Source: Burkholderiales bacterium (GTDB lineage Bacteria > Pseudomonadota > Gammaproteobacteria > Burkholderiales > Burkholderiaceae_C). From it: a DNA stretch of 64,000 nucleotides. Positions 55,020 through 64,000 of the stretch are shown here, in pieces. Under the pieces are notes generated by a model. It was not told where the DNA came from, did no database searches, and saw nothing but the letters and a program-made list of their open reading frames with translations. How positions within the stretch are numbered: the stretch's first letter is position 1; the number at the start of each line of letters is the position of its first letter. Both the position numbers and the translations under genes were made by a program. The stretch covers positions 20,227 through 84,226 of the forward strand of contig JAFKGE010000026.1 in the NCBI GenBank assembly GCA_017307865.1. The letters are read 5' to 3'.

Positions 55020-56243
55020 ATGAGCAACAAAACGAGTTCTCCTCTCCCCGCCTTTGGGGCGCTGGCTGGTCTGAAGGTGGTTGACCTCTCACGCGTGCTC
55101 GGCGGGCCGTATTGCGGCCAGATCCTCGCCGACCACGGTGCCAACGTCATCAAGGTGGAGCCACCCGCCGGCGACGAGACCCGCGCCTGGGGTCCCCCCT
55201 TCATCGACGATGGCACAGCTGCCTACTACCTGGGTGTCAACCGTAACAAGCGCGACATAGTGATCGACCTGTCGCGCGCCGAGGGCCGCGAAATCGTTCT
55301 GAAGATGCTCGCGGACGCGGATGTGCTGATCGAGAATTTCAAGATCGGAACCCTCGAGCGCTGGGGCATCGGCTATGAGCAGACGCTGCGCGAGCGCTTC
55401 CCGCGCCTGATTCACTGCCGCGTCAGCGGTTTCGGTGCCGATGGGCCGCTGGGTGGGGCCCCGGGCTACGACGCCGTGGCCCAGGCTCTGGGCGGTCTGA
55501 TGAGCGTCAATGGTTCCCCTGATACCGGTCCGATGCGGGTCGGGGTGCCGGTGGTGGACCTCACCACCGGTCTGTCCGCCGTCATCGGCGTGCTGCTGGC
55601 GGTGGTCGACCGCCAGCGCTCCGGGCGCGGACAATTCGTCGAGGCCACGCTGTACGACACGGCCGTGTCGCTACTGCACCCGCAAAGTGCAAATTGGCTG
55701 ATCTCGGGCAAGACGCCGCAGCTCAGCGGCAACGCGCACTCCAACATCGTGCCCTACGACAAATTCCAGACCCGCACCTGCGAGGTGTTCCTGGGCATCG
55801 GCAACAACGGGCAGTGGAAAAAGCTGTGCGACTTCCTCGAACGCCCGGAGATGGCCAATGAGCCACGTTTCGCCACCAACGCCGACCGCTTTGCCAACCG
55901 CGACGCCCTGCGCACCCTGCTCGAGGAGCACCTGCGCCAGGTCGATGGCGAATTGCTGTGCAGTCAATTGTTGGCCGCCGGCGTTCCGGCTGGCGCGGTG
56001 CGCGCCATCCCCCAGGTTCTGACCGACCCGCACACCCTGCACCGGAACATGGTGGTGCAAGTCGAGGACATGCAAGGCATTGGCATTCCGGTCAAACTGT
56101 CTCGCACACCGGGACGGGCCCACAGCGCACCCCCACGCTTCGGCCAGCACACGCGCGAATTACTGGCCGAGCATGGCTACGATGGAGCCACCATCGTAGC
56201 CCTGGTCGCGCGAAAAACAGTGATGCAACACATTCCAGCCTGA
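55020..56243 (+). CDS. CaiB/BaiF family III CoA transferase
   Basis: A 407-residue family III CoA transferase. The N-terminal core reads LKVVDLSRVLGGPYCGQIL near residue 15 and VIKVEPPAGDETRAWGPP near 40, and the catalytic Asp lies in GAPGYDAVAQALGGLMS near 145. It moves CoA between an acyl-CoA and a free acid. This would activate a substrate without ATP and could recycle CoA from a product of the pathway. It is the last gene of the plus-strand operon before the liv-type cluster. Confidence 0.9.
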   Translation: MSNKTSSPLPAFGALAGLKVVDLSRVLGGPYCGQILADHGANVIKVEPPAGDETRAWGPPFIDDGTAAYYLGVNRNKRDIVIDLSRAEGREIVLKMLADADVLIENFKIGTLERWGIGYEQTLRERFPRLIHCRVSGFGADGPLGGAPGYDAVAQALGGLMSVNGSPDTGPMRVGVPVVDLTTGLSAVIGVLLAVVDRQRSGRGQFVEATLYDTAVSLLHPQSANWLISGKTPQLSGNAHSNIVPYDKFQTRTCEVFLGIGNNGQWKKLCDFLERPEMANEPRFATNADRFANRDALRTLLEEHLRQVDGELLCSQLLAAGVPAGAVRAIPQVLTDPHTLHRNMVVQVEDMQGIGIPVKLSRTPGRAHSAPPRFGQHTRELLAEHGYDGATIVALVARKTVMQHIPA

Positions 56244-56279
56244 GTCAATTCAGCCGACGCAAGGGTAACCCCTATAAGC

Positions 56280-56310
56280 CTAACTAATGTTAGACATTAG
56301 AATAATGTCT
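56280..56310. promoter_or_regulatory. Nested palindromic operator region upstream of the liv-like operon
   Basis: Three palindromes overlap here. CTAACTAATGTTAG (56280-56293) is CTAAC-N4-GTTAG. CTAATGT-TAG-ACATTAG (56284-56300) has seven-base arms. AGACATTA-GAA-TAATGTCT (56292-56310) has eight-base perfect arms with a three-base spacer. Stacked sites like this suggest cooperative binding of two dimers of one regulator, or competition between two. The rest of the 184-base gap (56244-56427) contains no promoter I can assign with confidence. Confidence 0.55.
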
Positions 56311-56427
56311 TGAATCACAGAAAGTTGGTGATATGGGCACAGACAGATATCCAGCGGAGAAATGCGATAGGAACCTACAGTGATCAAAACCATCAGTACC
56401 AGCAGCTCCGTGAAAGAGGATAGGTCG

Positions 56428-57225
56428 ATGTCGGCCAGCAACCGAACGCCCCCCCCCGTGCTCGAATGCCGTGCCGTGGAAAGGCGCTTCGGCGGCCTGG
56501 TGGCCGTGACCGGCGTCGATATGCACATCCAGCGTGGCGAGATATTCGGCCTGGTCGGGCCTAACGGCAGCGGCAAGACCACCATGACCAATGCCATCAC
56601 CGGCTTCTTCCCGCCACAAAAGGGGCAGATCCTGCTCAATGGCGAGGACATCACCGGCCTGGCGCCCCACAAGGTGGCGCGCCGGGGCGTGGCCCGCACC
56701 TTCCAGAACCTGGCGCTGTTCAACGGCATGACGGTGCTCGACAACATCCTGCTGGGGCGCCATGTGCACATGAAGCCCAGCGTGCTGCGCACCACCCTCT
56801 ACCCCTGGCTGAGCCGACCCGAGGAGATCGCCCACCGCGAGGTGGTGGAGGAGGTGATCGACTTCATGCAACTGGAAAACGTGCGCGACGAGCCGGTGGA
56901 CGCCATCCCGCTGGGCCTGAAGAAGCGGGTGGAGCTGGCGCGTGCGCTGGTGGCCGAACCCAGCTTCCTGGTGCTGGACGAACCCATGGCCGGCATGAAC
57001 CAGGAAGAGAAAGAATATATGGCGCGCTTCATCCTCGATGCGCGCGAGGAGCGCGGCGTGACCGTGATGCTGATCGAGCACCACATGGACATCATCACCG
57101 GCATCTGCGACCGCATGATGGTGCTGAGCTACGGCGAGGTCATCGACACCGGCATCCCCCGCGAGGTCATCGCCGACCCGCGCGTCATCAAGGCCTACTT
57201 GGGAGGTGCCCATGCCGTCCAATGA
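56428..57225 (+). CDS. livG: Branched-chain-type ABC transporter ATP-binding protein (LivG)
   Basis: A 265-residue ABC ATPase with Walker A GPNGSGKTT near residue 45, Walker B FLVLDEPMAGM near 185 and H-loop EHHMDII near 218. The signature region reads LGLKKRVELARAL rather than a clean LSGGQ, which occurs in this LivG subgroup. It is one of two ATPases of an uptake system whose permeases and binding protein follow. ATG 56428 has AGAGGAT upstream; a GTG at 56380 is the alternative start. The 3' end overlaps the acyl-CoA synthetase by 14 bases. Confidence 0.9.
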   Translation: MSASNRTPPPVLECRAVERRFGGLVAVTGVDMHIQRGEIFGLVGPNGSGKTTMTNAITGFFPPQKGQILLNGEDITGLAPHKVARRGVARTFQNLALFNGMTVLDNILLGRHVHMKPSVLRTTLYPWLSRPEEIAHREVVEEVIDFMQLENVRDEPVDAIPLGLKKRVELARALVAEPSFLVLDEPMAGMNQEEKEYMARFILDAREERGVTVMLIEHHMDIITGICDRMMVLSYGEVIDTGIPREVIADPRVIKAYLGGAHAVQ

Positions 57226-59140
57226 GCGCACATCCAGCACTTGGGATCTGACCCCGGACACCACCCTACCCCGGCTTCTGGCGGCCAATGCACGCGAGTT
57301 GCCGCAGGATGTGGCCTTTCGCGAAAAAGACCGCGGGATCTGGCAGGAGACCACCTGGCAGACCGCTTTTGACAAGACCCTGCGCTGCGCCGCTGGCCTG
57401 CAGGCCCTGGGACTGCAAAAGGGCCATGCAATGCTGATCCTGGGCGACAACCGGCCCCACCTCTACCTGGGCATGCTGGCCGTGGGCATGCTGGGCGGCT
57501 ACGCCACACCGGTCTACCCCGACGCCACGCCCGAAGAAATCATGCATGTGGTCAACAGCGTGCATGTGCAGTTCGTGCTGGCCGAAGACCAGGAGCAGGT
57601 GGACAAGGCGCTGGATCTTCGCGAGCGCGGTGCATCGCTGCAATACATCATCTACGACAACCCGCGCGGACTGTCACGCTACACCGCGCCCGGCCTGGTG
57701 TCCCTACAGCAACTGATGGCCGACGGTCACAAGCATTTGCAAGCACAAGCCGGACTGGCCCAGCAACTGACCGAACTGGCCACTCCGGCCGATCCGGCGG
57801 TGCTGATCCACTCCTCTGGCACCACCGGCAAGCCCAAGGGCGTGGCGCTGTCGCACCGCAACGTGCTCAGCGGCGTGGCCAATGCATTCAAAGGCCAGTC
57901 CCTCGAGTTTGGTGAAGACATCCTGGCCTACCTGCCCATGGCCTGGGTGGGCGACTTTGCCATCACCATGGGCGCGGGGGTGGCGCTGCACTTCACCATC
58001 AACATCCCGGAGGGGGCTGAGACGGTGTTGCACAACCTGCGAGAGATCGCGCCCACCTTTTACCTGGCCGCGCCCCGTAGCTGGGACAATCTGCTGACCC
58101 AGGTGCAGGTGCGCATGGAGGACACGACCTGGCTGAAAAAGAAGCTTTACGACTTCTTCATGGCCCATGCCATCACGTCGGAGAAACGCAAACTGGCGGG
58201 CGAAACGCCGACCGCACTGCAGCGCTTGCTGCGCCCACTGGGCGAGTGGCTGGTGACCGGCCCCATCAAGGATCAGCTCGGCATGAGCCGCCTGCGCAAC
58301 GCCTTCACAGGTGGCGAGGCGATTGGCGAGGACACCTTTGTGTTCTACCGCGCGCTGGGCGTGCGTCTGCGCCAGCTCTACGGCCAGACGGAAAGCAGTG
58401 CCTTCAACGCCATGCAGGCCCCCAACGAGGTGCGCCTGCACACCGTGGGTCGCCCCCTTCCGGGCGTGGAGGCAAAGATCAGTGACAGCGGCGAAATCCT
58501 GATCCGCTCTGGCAGCGTGTTCAGCGGCTACCACCAGAATGAGAAGGCGACCGCAGAGAGTCTCACCGATGGCTGGCTGCACACGGGCGATGCCGGCTAC
58601 CTAGAGCCCGATGGTCAACTGGTGGTGCTGGGCCGGCTGTCCGAGGTGGTCTACACCGCCAAAAACGAACGCTACATCCCCAACTACATCGAGAACCGAC
58701 TCAAATTCAGCCCCTTCGTCAAGGACGTGGCGGTGCTGGGCAAGGGGCGAGACACGTTGGCTGCCATCGTCTGCATCGACAAGGAGCCGGTGGGCCACTG
58801 GGCCGAGGTGCGGGGCATCTCCTACATCTCCTACGCCGACCTGTCGCAAAAGCCCGAGGTCATCGAGTTGCTCACCCAAGCAGTGCGCCACGTCAACGAA
58901 ACCCTGCCCGAGGGCCTCAAGCTGCGCCACTTCGTGAGCCTGCACAAGGAATTCGATGCCGACGACGGCGAGATCACCCGCACCCGCAAGCTGCGTCGCA
59001 ACGTGGTGGAGGAACGCTACGCGCCCATCATCGAAGCCATCTACGGTGGACAGAAGCAGGTGACGATGCGTGCCCAAATCACCTATGAGACAGGCGAAAT
59101 CGGGGTGACCGAACGCCTGCTGACCGTGAAGGAAATCTGA
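57212..59140 (+). CDS. Long-chain acyl-CoA synthetase (AMP-forming), embedded in the transporter operon
   Basis: A 642-residue ANL enzyme with a canonical P-loop (SSGTTGKPKG near residue 200), LYGQTESSAF near 390, WLHTGDAGYLEPDG near 455, GRLSEVVYT and ITRTRKLRR at the C-terminal hinge. It resembles FadD15-type synthetases of long or bulky acids. GGGAGG precedes ATG 57212; GTG 57206 is an alternative. Its placement inside the transporter operon, between LivG and LivH, implies activation coupled to uptake, trapping the imported acid as its CoA thioester. Confidence 0.9.
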   Translation: MPSNERTSSTWDLTPDTTLPRLLAANARELPQDVAFREKDRGIWQETTWQTAFDKTLRCAAGLQALGLQKGHAMLILGDNRPHLYLGMLAVGMLGGYATPVYPDATPEEIMHVVNSVHVQFVLAEDQEQVDKALDLRERGASLQYIIYDNPRGLSRYTAPGLVSLQQLMADGHKHLQAQAGLAQQLTELATPADPAVLIHSSGTTGKPKGVALSHRNVLSGVANAFKGQSLEFGEDILAYLPMAWVGDFAITMGAGVALHFTINIPEGAETVLHNLREIAPTFYLAAPRSWDNLLTQVQVRMEDTTWLKKKLYDFFMAHAITSEKRKLAGETPTALQRLLRPLGEWLVTGPIKDQLGMSRLRNAFTGGEAIGEDTFVFYRALGVRLRQLYGQTESSAFNAMQAPNEVRLHTVGRPLPGVEAKISDSGEILIRSGSVFSGYHQNEKATAESLTDGWLHTGDAGYLEPDGQLVVLGRLSEVVYTAKNERYIPNYIENRLKFSPFVKDVAVLGKGRDTLAAIVCIDKEPVGHWAEVRGISYISYADLSQKPEVIELLTQAVRHVNETLPEGLKLRHFVSLHKEFDADDGEITRTRKLRRNVVEERYAPIIEAIYGGQKQVTMRAQITYETGEIGVTERLLTVKEI

Positions 59141-59143
59141 GCC

Positions 59144-60031
59144 ATGGATCTGATGTATCTCCTCGAACTCGTGGTCAACGGCGGCCTGTCCGGCCTGATG
59201 TACGCGTTGGTGGCCATGGGCATCGTGCTCATCTACAAGTCGTCCTCGGTGCCCAACCTGGCACAAGGCGGTCTGACCATGCTGGGCGCCTACATGGTGC
59301 TCGCTTTTGCCAACGGCGCTGGCCTGCCCATGTGGCTGGCCATCCCGGCGGCCATGGCCACCATGTTCCTCGCGGGCATGGGCATCGAGCGCGTGGCGCT
59401 GCGCCGCCTGGCCGGTCGGCCCATCGTCATGATTCTCATGATGACGCTGGGCATTGACATCTTCATCCGCGCAAGCACCATGACCATCTGGGGTGGCAGC
59501 GGCCGGCCGTTGCAGATCGGCATCAGCGATGCGCCGCTGTTCCTGGGCCCGCTGCTGCTCAACCGCGCCTACGTGGTGGGTGCGGTGGTCTCGCTGGTGT
59601 TGTTCGTGGCATTCATGCTGTTCTTCCGCACGCGCCGCGGCGTGGTGCTGCGCGCCATCGCTGACGACTACACAGCCTCCTGGTCGGTGGGCATCTCGGT
59701 GGAGCGCGGCGTGGCACTGTCCTGGGCGCTGTCCTCGGTGGTGGCGACCACGGCTGGCGTGCTGTGGGGGTCGGTGCAGACGGTGGACCAAACCCTGGCC
59801 ATGCTGCTGCTCAAGGGCATCACGGTGGCCGTGCTGGGCGGCTTGGACAGCCTGGGCGGCGCCATCCTGGCCGGGCTGCTGCTGGGCATCCTGGAAAGCG
59901 TGGCCTCGGGCGTGCTCGACCCCCTCCTGGGAGGCGGAACCCGCGAACTGGTGGTGGCGGCCGTGCTGATTCTCACCATCATGATCCGTCCCCACGGCCT
60001 CTTCGGTCGCCACGACATCGAAAGGATTTGA
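59144..60031 (+). CDS. livH: Branched-chain-type ABC transporter permease (LivH)
   Basis: A 295-residue, strongly hydrophobic permease with about eight transmembrane segments. It has VNGGLSGLMYALVAMGIVL near the N terminus and the conserved GVLWGSVQTVDQTLAMLLLK and AVLGGLDSLGGAILAGLLLG near residues 205-245. It starts three bases after the synthetase stop and ends three bases before LivM. It is the first half of the membrane channel for a carboxylate or branched amino acid-like substrate. Confidence 0.93.
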   Translation: MDLMYLLELVVNGGLSGLMYALVAMGIVLIYKSSSVPNLAQGGLTMLGAYMVLAFANGAGLPMWLAIPAAMATMFLAGMGIERVALRRLAGRPIVMILMMTLGIDIFIRASTMTIWGGSGRPLQIGISDAPLFLGPLLLNRAYVVGAVVSLVLFVAFMLFFRTRRGVVLRAIADDYTASWSVGISVERGVALSWALSSVVATTAGVLWGSVQTVDQTLAMLLLKGITVAVLGGLDSLGGAILAGLLLGILESVASGVLDPLLGGGTRELVVAAVLILTIMIRPHGLFGRHDIERI

Positions 60032-60034
60032 ACG

Positions 60035-61108
60035 ATGCTGTACCGTCAAGCAGGCATTTTTCACACCCACTACGCCAGCGACCGGGGACTGTTCCCCATC
60101 CCCTTCGAGCGCAAGGCCATCATCGCGATTTTGCTGATCGCCCTGGCCGCCCCCTGGCTGTTCAGCTCCCTGGTGCTGACCAGCTACCTCAAGCCCTGGC
60201 TGATCTGGACCGCCGCGGTGCTGGGGCTCAACCTCATCCTGGGCTGGGCCGGGCAGTTCCACTTCGGCTACGCGGCCATCATGGGCATTGGTGCCTATGC
60301 CTCGGTGCACGCCACGCGCAACGGCGTGCCCTGGGAGTTCGCGGTCATCCTGGGCGGCATCACAGCGGCCGTGGTGGGCGTGGTGTTTGCCTTTGCGGCG
60401 CTGCGCGTCAAGGGCCTGTACCTGGCGCTGTCCACGCTGGCCATGCAGTTCGTGATGGACTGGGTGATCTCGCACGTGCCAGCCATCAGCGGCGGCGTGT
60501 CGGCCACGCTGCAATCGCCGCCCATGAAGCTGCTGGACCAGGCCGTCACGTCCGAGGCGGGCATCTACTACGTGGTGCTGGCCTGGGTGATCTTTGTCAC
60601 GGTGTTCATGCTCAACCTTCGCCGCACCGCGCTGGGCCGCGCCCTGGTGGCTGTGCGCGAGAAAGACTTTGCCGCAGCGGTGATTGGGGTGCAGAGCTTC
60701 TACTTCAAGCTGGTGGCCTTCGCCACTTCGGCCTTCATCGGCGGCGTCAGCGGCGCGATGCTGATCTTCGGCTTCTACAAAGCGGTCACCCCGGAGCAGT
60801 TCGCGGTCAACGTTTCCATCGAGCTGCTGGCCATGGTCATCGTCGGCGGCCTGGGCAGCATCATCGGCAGCTTCTTCGGCACCGCCTTCATCCTGCTGCT
60901 GCCGGGGCAGATGAACAGCTTCATCGCCTGGGGCGCCAAGCTCTTTGGCTTGGACATCGGTGTCGAGACCCTGGCGCACATCCCGCACATGGTCTACGGT
61001 GCCACCATCATCGCGGTGCTGCTCATCGAGCCCATGGGACTGGGCAAGATGTACGGCAACGTGCGCAACTACCTGCTGGTCTGGCCCTTTGGCTACGCAC
61101 GCAAGTGA
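60035..61108 (+). CDS. livM: Branched-chain-type ABC transporter permease (LivM)
   Basis: A 357-residue permease. The N-terminal 30 residues are polar, and about nine transmembrane helices follow from residue 30. GLNLILGWAGQFHFGYAAIM near residue 65 and VIVGGLGSIIGSFFGTAFIL near 265 are the LivM signatures. It pairs with LivH in the membrane. The spacing to LivH and the downstream LivF is short (3 and 10 bases), consistent with one transcript. Confidence 0.93.
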   Translation: MLYRQAGIFHTHYASDRGLFPIPFERKAIIAILLIALAAPWLFSSLVLTSYLKPWLIWTAAVLGLNLILGWAGQFHFGYAAIMGIGAYASVHATRNGVPWEFAVILGGITAAVVGVVFAFAALRVKGLYLALSTLAMQFVMDWVISHVPAISGGVSATLQSPPMKLLDQAVTSEAGIYYVVLAWVIFVTVFMLNLRRTALGRALVAVREKDFAAAVIGVQSFYFKLVAFATSAFIGGVSGAMLIFGFYKAVTPEQFAVNVSIELLAMVIVGGLGSIIGSFFGTAFILLLPGQMNSFIAWGAKLFGLDIGVETLAHIPHMVYGATIIAVLLIEPMGLGKMYGNVRNYLLVWPFGYARK

Positions 61109-61118
61109 GGCGAGTACC

Positions 61119-61925
<807 letters not shown>

Positions 61926-62006
61926 AAGTCCACTACCACAGTCCTTGGCATGCGCGTACTTGGTGCCTCTCGGACGATTCAACCCACCGTACGCAGGAGA
62001 CATGCG

Positions 62007-63251
62007 ATGAAACGAGCTTTGCTATCCACCCTCTCAGGTGTCGCCCTGCTGCTGGGCGCGTCTGCCGCATCGGCGCAGCAGGCGCCGGTCAAGTTCGGCC
62101 TGTGCTACGACCTAAGCAAGGCCTACACCTTCGTAACACCACAAATCGTGCAAGCCGCAAAGGACTACGCAGAGATCCTGAACGCCCAAGGCGGCCTGGA
62201 AGGCAGCCCCATCGAAATCATGGTCCAGGACCATGGCAACGAGCCGCAGCGCGGCATCGAGTGCTACGAGAAGCTCAAGCGCGAAGGCGTGATGATCTTC
62301 GACACCCTGTCTACCCCAGTCTCGCGCGCCATACTGCCGCGTGCCATGGCCGACGGCAACATCATGCTGCAGTCCTTCGTCGGTCGGGGTGACGCCATTG
62401 ACGGTGACGTGTTCAAGTGGATCTTCCCCATCGGCCCGACCTACTGGGGTCAGATTGCCAACGACATCCAGTACATCAAGAACCAGCACAAGGGCAACCT
62501 CAAGGGCGTGAAGATCGGCTTCATCTACCCTGACTACGCCTTTGGCCAGGAACCCATCCCCATCCTGAAAACCCTGGCCGAGAAGGAGGGCTTCGAGCTG
62601 AACCTGTTCCCCAACCCGATGCCGGGACGCGACCAGGCCGCCGTTTGGACACAGATACGCCGCTTCAACCCCGACTGGGTGATCACCTGGAACCTGTCGG
62701 CCATGCACGTGGTGGCCGCACGCGAGATGAAGCGCAACGGCATCCCCATGGACAAGCTGATCAGCGTGAACTGGCTCAACGAAGTGGACATAGCCAACAT
62801 CGGCGCGGCCGAGGCCAAAGGCATCAAGCGCGGCACCAACGTGGCCGGCGGCCAGGACCACGCGCTGATCAAGCAGATTGTGTCCGAGCTGTACGACAAG
62901 GGCAAGGGCAACGGCGAGCGCAAGAACCTGCAGGACGTGTACTACAACACCGGCCTGGCCATATTCTCGGTGGCGTTTGAAGGCGTACGCAATGGCCTGA
63001 AGGCTGGCCGCCCGCTGACCCCGGCCAAGATCAAGACCGGTCTGGAGATTCTGCGCAACTTCGACGCCAACGGACTAGTCGCGCCTGTCACCGTGACCGC
63101 AAAGGATCACGGCGGCGGCGGCAAGACCCGCATCGATATGTGGGACGGTGCCAAGTGGGTGCCGCAGTCCGACTGGATCTCGGCCTACAACGATGTTGTA
63201 TGGGAAGTGATCAAGAAGGAATCGGCCGAATTCGCCAAGACGAACAAGTGA
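62007..63251 (+). CDS. ABC transporter periplasmic substrate-binding protein (LivK-type)
   Basis: A 414-residue type I periplasmic binding protein. It has a clear signal peptide (MKRALLSTLSGVALLLGASA, cleavage after AxA near residue 23). The mature domain begins KFGLCYDLSKAYTF and contains YAEILNAQGGLEGSPIEI and LVQDHGN-like segments of the branched-chain amino acid family. The ligand is more likely a carboxylate of this pathway than an amino acid, given the operon. AGGAGA is upstream of ATG 62007. A terminator hairpin follows at 63263. Confidence 0.92.
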   Translation: MKRALLSTLSGVALLLGASAASAQQAPVKFGLCYDLSKAYTFVTPQIVQAAKDYAEILNAQGGLEGSPIEIMVQDHGNEPQRGIECYEKLKREGVMIFDTLSTPVSRAILPRAMADGNIMLQSFVGRGDAIDGDVFKWIFPIGPTYWGQIANDIQYIKNQHKGNLKGVKIGFIYPDYAFGQEPIPILKTLAEKEGFELNLFPNPMPGRDQAAVWTQIRRFNPDWVITWNLSAMHVVAAREMKRNGIPMDKLISVNWLNEVDIANIGAAEAKGIKRGTNVAGGQDHALIKQIVSELYDKGKGNGERKNLQDVYYNTGLAIFSVAFEGVRNGLKAGRPLTPAKIKTGLEILRNFDANGLVAPVTVTAKDHGGGGKTRIDMWDGAKWVPQSDWISAYNDVVWEVIKKESAEFAKTNK

Positions 63252-63262
63252 GCCAGATCACT

Positions 63263-63288
63263 GGGCTGTCCCGGCCACGGGACAGCCC
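63263..63288 (+). terminator. Rho-independent terminator of the transporter operon
   Basis: A perfect ten-base stem, GGGCTGTCCC and GGGACAGCCC, with a six-base loop GGCCAC lies 12 bases after the binding-protein stop. It is followed by a short T-containing tract (GTGTCTTT) rather than a long T-run, so efficiency may be moderate. Confidence 0.75.
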
Positions 63289-63468
63289 GGGTGTCTTTGG
63301 ACGAACTCTCACCGCCACCTTTTCAACTCCCCCGCCAGCCGACAATCCAAGTTGTACCTCACGGCCCCGTGCATCGCAAGGTGGAGCCGCGCTCCAACAG
63401 GACACAGCTTAGCTGGCCACGTCTTGGACAAAAAATAAGTGAAGTGCTCAACAACCTAACACAATAGC

Positions 63469-63497
63469 TTGACTAACTATCGTTAGGCAGCTTAACT
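63469..63497 (+). promoter_or_regulatory. Sigma-70 promoter with embedded operator
   Basis: TTGACT at 63469-63474 and TTAACT at 63492-63497 are separated by 17 bases, a good sigma-70 arrangement. The perfect palindrome CTAACTATCGTTAG (63473-63486) overlaps the -35 box and spacer, so a bound repressor would block RNA polymerase. It drives the SDR gene at 63539. Between 63289 and 63468 I see nothing else I can assign. Confidence 0.65.
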
Positions 63498-63538
63498 ATT
63501 GCTAAACCAAAGTTGCGCCGAACGCGCGAGGAGTAAAT

Positions 63539-63883
63539 ATGGATCTCGATCTGAAGGGCAAATCAATCATCGTCACCGGGGGGGGCTCCAACATCGGACG
63601 GGGCATCGTGCTGGCATTCGCCGCTGAGGGCGCGAATATCACCATCGGCGACATCGACACCGAACAAGCGCAGAAAACGGCCGACTTCGCCATGCAGATG
63701 GGAGCGGCTTCCACCCAAGTGGTGAAGACCGATGTCACTCAACTTGACCAGGTGCAGGCCATGTTCAAGACCGCTGTGGACAAATTCGGCGGCGTTGATG
63801 TGCTGGTGAACAACGTTGGCTGGGACCAGCTGATGTTCTTTACGCAAACGACTGTTGATTTCCACGCAGAAGTGACCCACTGA
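63539..63883 (+). pseudogene. SDR gene truncated by an IS21-family insertion
   Basis: The reading frame starts after GAGGAG with a normal SDR N terminus: IIVTGGGSNIGRGI and VDVLVNNVGWDQLMFF near residues 10-100. It runs for about 105 native codons to TQTT, then continues for about ten codons of foreign sequence (VDFHAEVTH) to a stop in the insertion element. The catalytic Tyr-Lys region would lie downstream, so the product is non-functional. Any 3' half lies beyond the window. Promoter and operator are intact, so a truncated protein may still be made. Confidence 0.85.
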
Positions 63884-64000
63884 CCCCCAGGATTTCCATC
63901 CAAACCTGACCCACGTACTAACCCTAACCTGCTGCTTTGTTGAGCAGCAGGAGACCAGGAGTGATAGACGTGGCAACACTGAGTGTCATCAGGCGCTGGG
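63853..64000 (+). mobile_element. IS21-family insertion sequence, left end, continues past window
   Basis: A sequence beginning TGTTGATTTCCACGCAGA at 63853 interrupts the SDR reading frame. TGACCCAC is repeated at short intervals (about 63873 and 63907), as in IS21-type multiple terminal repeats, and is followed by an istA-like start. The 5'-TG terminus fits the family. The right end is not in the window, so length and target duplication cannot be checked. Confidence 0.8.
63961..64000 (+). CDS. istA: IS21-family transposase IstA, N-terminal fragment
   Basis: A GTG start at 63961, preceded by GGAGACCAGGA, encodes VIDVATLSVIRRW before the window ends. This matches the N terminus of IstA transposases of IS21 elements from memory. 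Only 13 codons are visible, so identification rests on this segment and the terminal repeats. Confidence 0.75.
   Translation, partial: MIDVATLSVIRRW

Noticed and set aside
63140..63412. A short plus-strand frame spanning the terminator
   Set aside because: It overlaps the binding-protein gene out of frame and crosses the terminator hairpin.

Overview
The window is a dense, high-G+C stretch of bacterial chromosome, almost certainly from a betaproteobacterium. Burkholderiales, Comamonadaceae-like, is my best guess from protein style, the Liv-type ABC transporter with an embedded acyl-CoA ligase, and the base composition. Nearly every gene is an acyl-CoA catabolic enzyme. There are eleven acyl-CoA dehydrogenase (ACAD) genes, three complete biotin-dependent acyl-CoA carboxylases, four stand-alone crotonase-fold proteins plus one FadB-type fusion, two thiolase-like/DUF35 pairs, hotdog hydratases and thioesterases, SDRs, two CoA ligases and a CoA transferase. 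I see no rRNA, tRNA or CRISPR array.

Layout. (A) 1-513, minus: a TetR-family regulator running off the left edge. (B) 659-17349, plus: a long operon with ACAD, thiolase, FadB-type multifunctional enzyme, carboxylase 1 (beta, alpha), ACAD, a degenerate ACAD-like protein, a MoxR ATPase/VWA pair, a hotdog thioesterase, an AtuA-family protein and an ACAD. (C) 17473-20492, plus: a second TetR regulator, a crotonase and an MmgE/PrpD protein. (D) 20597-43700, minus: a run of about 23 kb transcribed leftward from a divergent control region. It holds an AliB-like ACAD, a crotonase, carboxylase 2, an HMG-CoA-lyase-like protein, carboxylase 3 with its hydratase and ACAD (liu/atu-like order), an MBL hydrolase, two thioesterases, an SDR, a transglutaminase-like protein, hydrolases, a CoA ligase, a MaoC-like protein, a thiolase-like/DUF35 pair and a frameshifted ACAD. 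An internally deleted membrane methyltransferase gene lies inside this run. (E) 43861-56243, plus: a dienoyl-CoA-reductase-type flavoprotein, ACADs including a heteromeric pair, the second DUF35/thiolase-like pair, an MFE-2-like SDR and hydratase, a crotonase, an ACAD and a CoA transferase. (F) 56428-63251, plus: a Liv-type ABC importer with an acyl-CoA synthetase. (G) 63539-64000: an SDR gene cut by an IS21-family element that continues past the right edge.

How it may work together (inference). The importer and ligases would bring in and activate a carboxylic acid. The carboxylases, hydratase, HMG-CoA-lyase-like and AtuA-like proteins suit beta-methyl-branched acyl-CoAs, as in the leucine and acyclic terpene (Liu/Atu) pathways. 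The heteromeric ACAD, the R-specific hydratase/dehydrogenase pair and the cysteine-less thiolase/DUF35 pairs resemble steroid side-chain and alpha-branched-chain modules. The AliB-like ACAD hints at an alicyclic acid. The substrate is therefore probably a branched or alicyclic isoprenoid- or steroid-like acid, but the sequence does not name it.

Regulation. A palindrome CTAAC-N4-GTTAG, exact or with one mismatch, occurs at four sites, each in front of a transcription unit: 531-544, 43822-43835, 56280-56293 and 63473-63486. This suggests one local regulon, plausibly run by the TetR protein at the left edge.
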